Of a stretch of 7,824 bases of DNA, positions 6,143 through 7,824 are shown one piece after another. The translations under genes and the position numbers were made by a program. The stretch is from NCBI GenBank assembly GCA_015295885.1, contig DVEE01000088.1:1-7824 (forward strand). The letters are read 5' to 3'. The number at the start of each line of letters is the position of its first letter. The stretch's first letter is position 1. The notes under the pieces were generated by a model that ran no database searches, was not told the origin of the DNA, and saw only the letters and a program-made list of their open reading frames with translations. The stretch is from Leptolyngbyaceae cyanobacterium M65_K2018_010. Its GTDB lineage: Bacteria; Cyanobacteriota; Cyanobacteriia; Phormidesmidales; Phormidesmidaceae.

Positions 6143-6970
6143 ATGCGTCCTCTCTGGATTGGCCCCCTCACCCTGGAAACCGTGACTGTTCCGATTCGCC
6201 ATCTGCCCGCTCGGCTGGAAGGTTGCCGGGTTGCCCAACTGTCTGACTTTCACTACGACGGCCTGCGGTTGCCTACCCCCCTGCTCGAGGCTGCGATCGC
6301 CCTGGTCAACCAGCTCGAGGTCGATTTGGTCGCCCTCACCGGCGACTATGTCACCCACGATGCGGCTCCCATCTTTGGCCTAGCAGCCCAGCTCAGCCAC
6401 ATCCGCAGCCGCTACGGCACCGTGGCGGTTTTGGGGAACCACGACAACATCCGCCTGGGCAGCCGCCACACCATTCTGGGGGAGCTTAACCGGGCCGGCA
6501 TCCAGGCTTTGTGGAACCAGGTCACTTACCCCCTAGGCGAAGATTTTCCGATTGTCGGGCTAGCAGATTTTTGGTCAAGGGACTTTGCCCCCCGGTCTAT
6601 CTTTCAGGCGCTGTCCAGCACCGTGCCCCGCCTGGTGCTCTCCCACAACCCCGATAGCGCCGCAGCCCTGACGCCTTGGCGGGTTGATTTACAACTCTCT
6701 GGCCATACCCACGGCGGCCAAATCCGGCTGCCTGGGGTGGGGCCTTTACCGGCTCTCACCCAAAGTCTGCGCCATTCAGTCTGGTCGAAACTGCCCTTGC
6801 CCTCCCGGTATCGCCGCTGCGCTAAGATCGTCCACCACTGGGAATGGGCAGCGGGGCTACACGCCGTGGGATCCAACCGGGTGTATGTCAATCGGGGCTT
6901 GGGGACCTACGCCCCGGGGCGCTTTCGCTGCCCACCAGAGGTCACCCTGCTGACTTTGGTGCAGGCCTAG
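6143..6970 (+). CDS. Calcineurin-like metallophosphoesterase (YkuE/YaeI type)
   Basis: This 275-residue protein has all the metal-binding blocks of the binuclear metallophosphoesterase fold in order: SDFHYDG (Asp35, His37), TGDY (Asp68), GNHD (Asn99, His100), LSHNPD (His168) and GHTHGGQ (His188, His190). The end, YVNRGLGT followed by a CPPEVTLLTL tail, is typical of the YkuE/YaeI-like branch, whose members cleave phosphate esters or phospholipid-type pyrophosphates. The exact substrate cannot be read from the sequence. There is no signal peptide or membrane segment, so it is likely cytoplasmic or peripheral. ATG 6143 is the first possible start after an in-frame TAG at 6074. No clear Shine-Dalgarno sequence precedes it. 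It is on the same strand as cobT but 162 bp away, so common transcription is uncertain. Confidence 0.92.
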   Translation: MRPLWIGPLTLETVTVPIRHLPARLEGCRVAQLSDFHYDGLRLPTPLLEAAIALVNQLEVDLVALTGDYVTHDAAPIFGLAAQLSHIRSRYGTVAVLGNHDNIRLGSRHTILGELNRAGIQALWNQVTYPLGEDFPIVGLADFWSRDFAPRSIFQALSSTVPRLVLSHNPDSAAALTPWRVDLQLSGHTHGGQIRLPGVGPLPALTQSLRHSVWSKLPLPSRYRRCAKIVHHWEWAAGLHAVGSNRVYVNRGLGTYAPGRFRCPPEVTLLTLVQA

Positions 6971-6981
6971 CCGGACTAGGC
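6965..6981. terminator. Inverted repeat overlapping the phosphoesterase stop codon
   Basis: GCCTAG and CTAGGC pair perfectly around a 5-base loop (CCGGA), and the TAG of the left arm is the stop codon of the phosphoesterase gene. No T-run follows on either strand. It lies between convergent genes, so it may help end both transcripts, but it is not a textbook intrinsic terminator. Confidence 0.4.
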
Positions 6982-6997
6982 TCGGTCCTTCGCCTCT

Positions 6998-7020
6998 GAG
7001 GGACGCCCCTCGGGTTTCTG
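6998..7020 (+). terminator. Weak hairpin with short T-run
   Basis: GAGGG and CCCTC pair around a 4-base loop (ACGC) at 6998-7011, followed by GGGTTTCTG with only three T. It sits in the 79-bp convergent gap, where a terminator for the plus-strand genes would be expected. Confidence 0.35.
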
Positions 7021-7049
7021 ACGGCGGGCGAGGGTCCCCAAGCTCAGCC

Positions 7050-7824
7050 TCAGCGGGTGCACCCTTCTTCGGTGCCAAACCAGACCAGCAGGGTCTGGTT
7101 TGCATCTCGCCAGCGCATCCAGCCCTCCTCAGTGGTGGATCCGGGCAGGGGAGTGCAGCCCGCCACCGGTTGAGTCACCTGGACCCGCACCCAGTCTCCC
7201 TGCACCTCGAGGGGGCGAATCAGGCTATGGGAGGATACCAGCGATCGCAGCCGGCCCGTCCCCTGGGGACCGGATCGCAAGGGCTGGGAAAGACCGTGCT
7301 TGCGAAACTGAATGCGATCGGCGGTTTCCAGGTGGTCTTCCCAGGATTCCAGGGTAAGGCCCAGGGCGCCCAGGTTCAGGTAGGCCACATGGGACCAAGC
7401 CGTGCCTAGGGGGGTGTATTGAAAGCGGAACCAACCATCAGAGCGAACTTCCATCACCGGAAAGCTGTACAATCCTCGACCCGCCTGCACCATCCAGAAA
7501 CTGGCATCTTGGCCCACGGCCAAAGGGTCCGCGCCGGCCACCATCAGCCAGCCGTTGATCAACCAGGCCCAGAGATCCCCGCCGGGGGCGGCATAGATGG
7601 GTAGGGCAATGGACCGCAGCCAGTCGGCATAGAGCAGGGGGCTGCTGCGCCAGTTTTGCCCTGCTAGAGAGGTGAGGTTGCTGGGGCGCAGATGGCCGAT
7701 CCCCAGTTGGGCCTCCGGGGTAGGCGTCATCCCTACAATTCCAGCCAGGTTAGGGGCGATCGCCGCCGGCACCGATTCCGGCAGCAGGGGCACTGTCGGT
7801 GGTGGGGTCGGGGTAGGGGGGGCC
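7050..7824 (-). CDS. Probably exported protein with SH3-like C-terminal region, unknown function (N-terminus beyond window)
   Basis: The frame is open from the right edge to a TGA at 7050-7052, giving 257 visible residues. The GTG at 7791-7793 could serve as a start, but the frame continues upstream as a Pro/Thr-rich linker (APPTPTPPPTVPLLPESVPA), so I read it as an internal Val of a longer gene. After the linker come hydrophobic sequence (WLRSIALPIYAAPGGDLWAW), a block with FPVMEVRSDGWFRFQYTPLG, and a C-terminal block with GDWVRVQVTQP and GWMRWRDANQTLLVWF. The last two look like tandem bacterial SH3-like beta modules. Two Cys (in VAGCTPLPG and at the EEGC end) could form a disulphide, fitting an exported protein. 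Close matches exist, from memory, as uncharacterised cyanobacterial proteins. The gene converges on the phosphoesterase gene. Confidence 0.82.
   Translation of the reverse strand, partial: APPTPTPPPTVPLLPESVPAAIAPNLAGIVGMTPTPEAQLGIGHLRPSNLTSLAGQNWRSSPLLYADWLRSIALPIYAAPGGDLWAWLINGWLMVAGADPLAVGQDASFWMVQAGRGLYSFPVMEVRSDGWFRFQYTPLGTAWSHVAYLNLGALGLTLESWEDHLETADRIQFRKHGLSQPLRSGPQGTGRLRSLVSSHSLIRPLEVQGDWVRVQVTQPVAGCTPLPGSTTEEGWMRWRDANQTLLVWFGTEEGCTR

Noticed and set aside
5977..6246. Small plus-strand ORF starting in an ATGA overlap with the cobT stop
   Set aside because: The overlap is attractive, but the product has no recognisable fold and runs 104 bases into the well-supported phosphoesterase gene.
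7100..7604. Plus-strand ORFs opposite the right-edge gene
   Set aside because: They are antisense shadows of a minus-strand protein with clear family character.

Overview
The window reads as part of a GC-rich cyanobacterial chromosome. Five copies of the HIP1 octamer GCGATCGC lie in 7.8 kb (2434, 5815, 6293, 7241, 7756), far above chance. Every recognisable protein is closest, from memory, to families conserved in cyanobacteria. I see no transposase, integrase, phage gene, tRNA, rRNA or CRISPR array.

Left third (1-2963, minus strand): one uninterrupted reading frame that starts at a GTG at 2963 and runs off the left edge of the window. At least 987 codons are visible. Its N-terminal third is helical and coiled-coil. 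The rest is a long acidic, Pro/Ala-rich, probably disordered region with a perfect four-residue tandem repeat and several recurring acidic-hydrophobic patches. I do not know its function.

Middle: 389 bp without a gene (2964-3352) separate this gene from a divergent plus-strand cluster. The cluster is a Crp/Fnr-family regulator (3353-4057), a multi-pass DUF2232-type membrane protein (4064-4861) and a cyanobacterial CobT-type phosphoribosyltransferase for the lower ligand of (pseudo)cobalamin (4868-5980). The gaps are only 6 bp, so these three are almost certainly one operon. A calcineurin-like metallophosphoesterase of the YkuE/YaeI type (6143-6970) follows after 162 bp and could be read through or have its own promoter.

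Right end: a convergent minus-strand gene (7050 to beyond 7824) encodes the C-terminal part of a probably exported protein, with a Pro/Thr linker followed by SH3-like sequence. The 79-bp convergent gap holds two short inverted repeats that could end transcription.

Most of the window is ordinary cyanobacterial core-type gene content. The parts worth a second look are the very long disordered GTG-start protein divergent from the regulator, the coupling of a Crp-like regulator, a membrane protein and CobT, and the regulator's apparent loss of the cAMP-contacting Thr/Ser pair.
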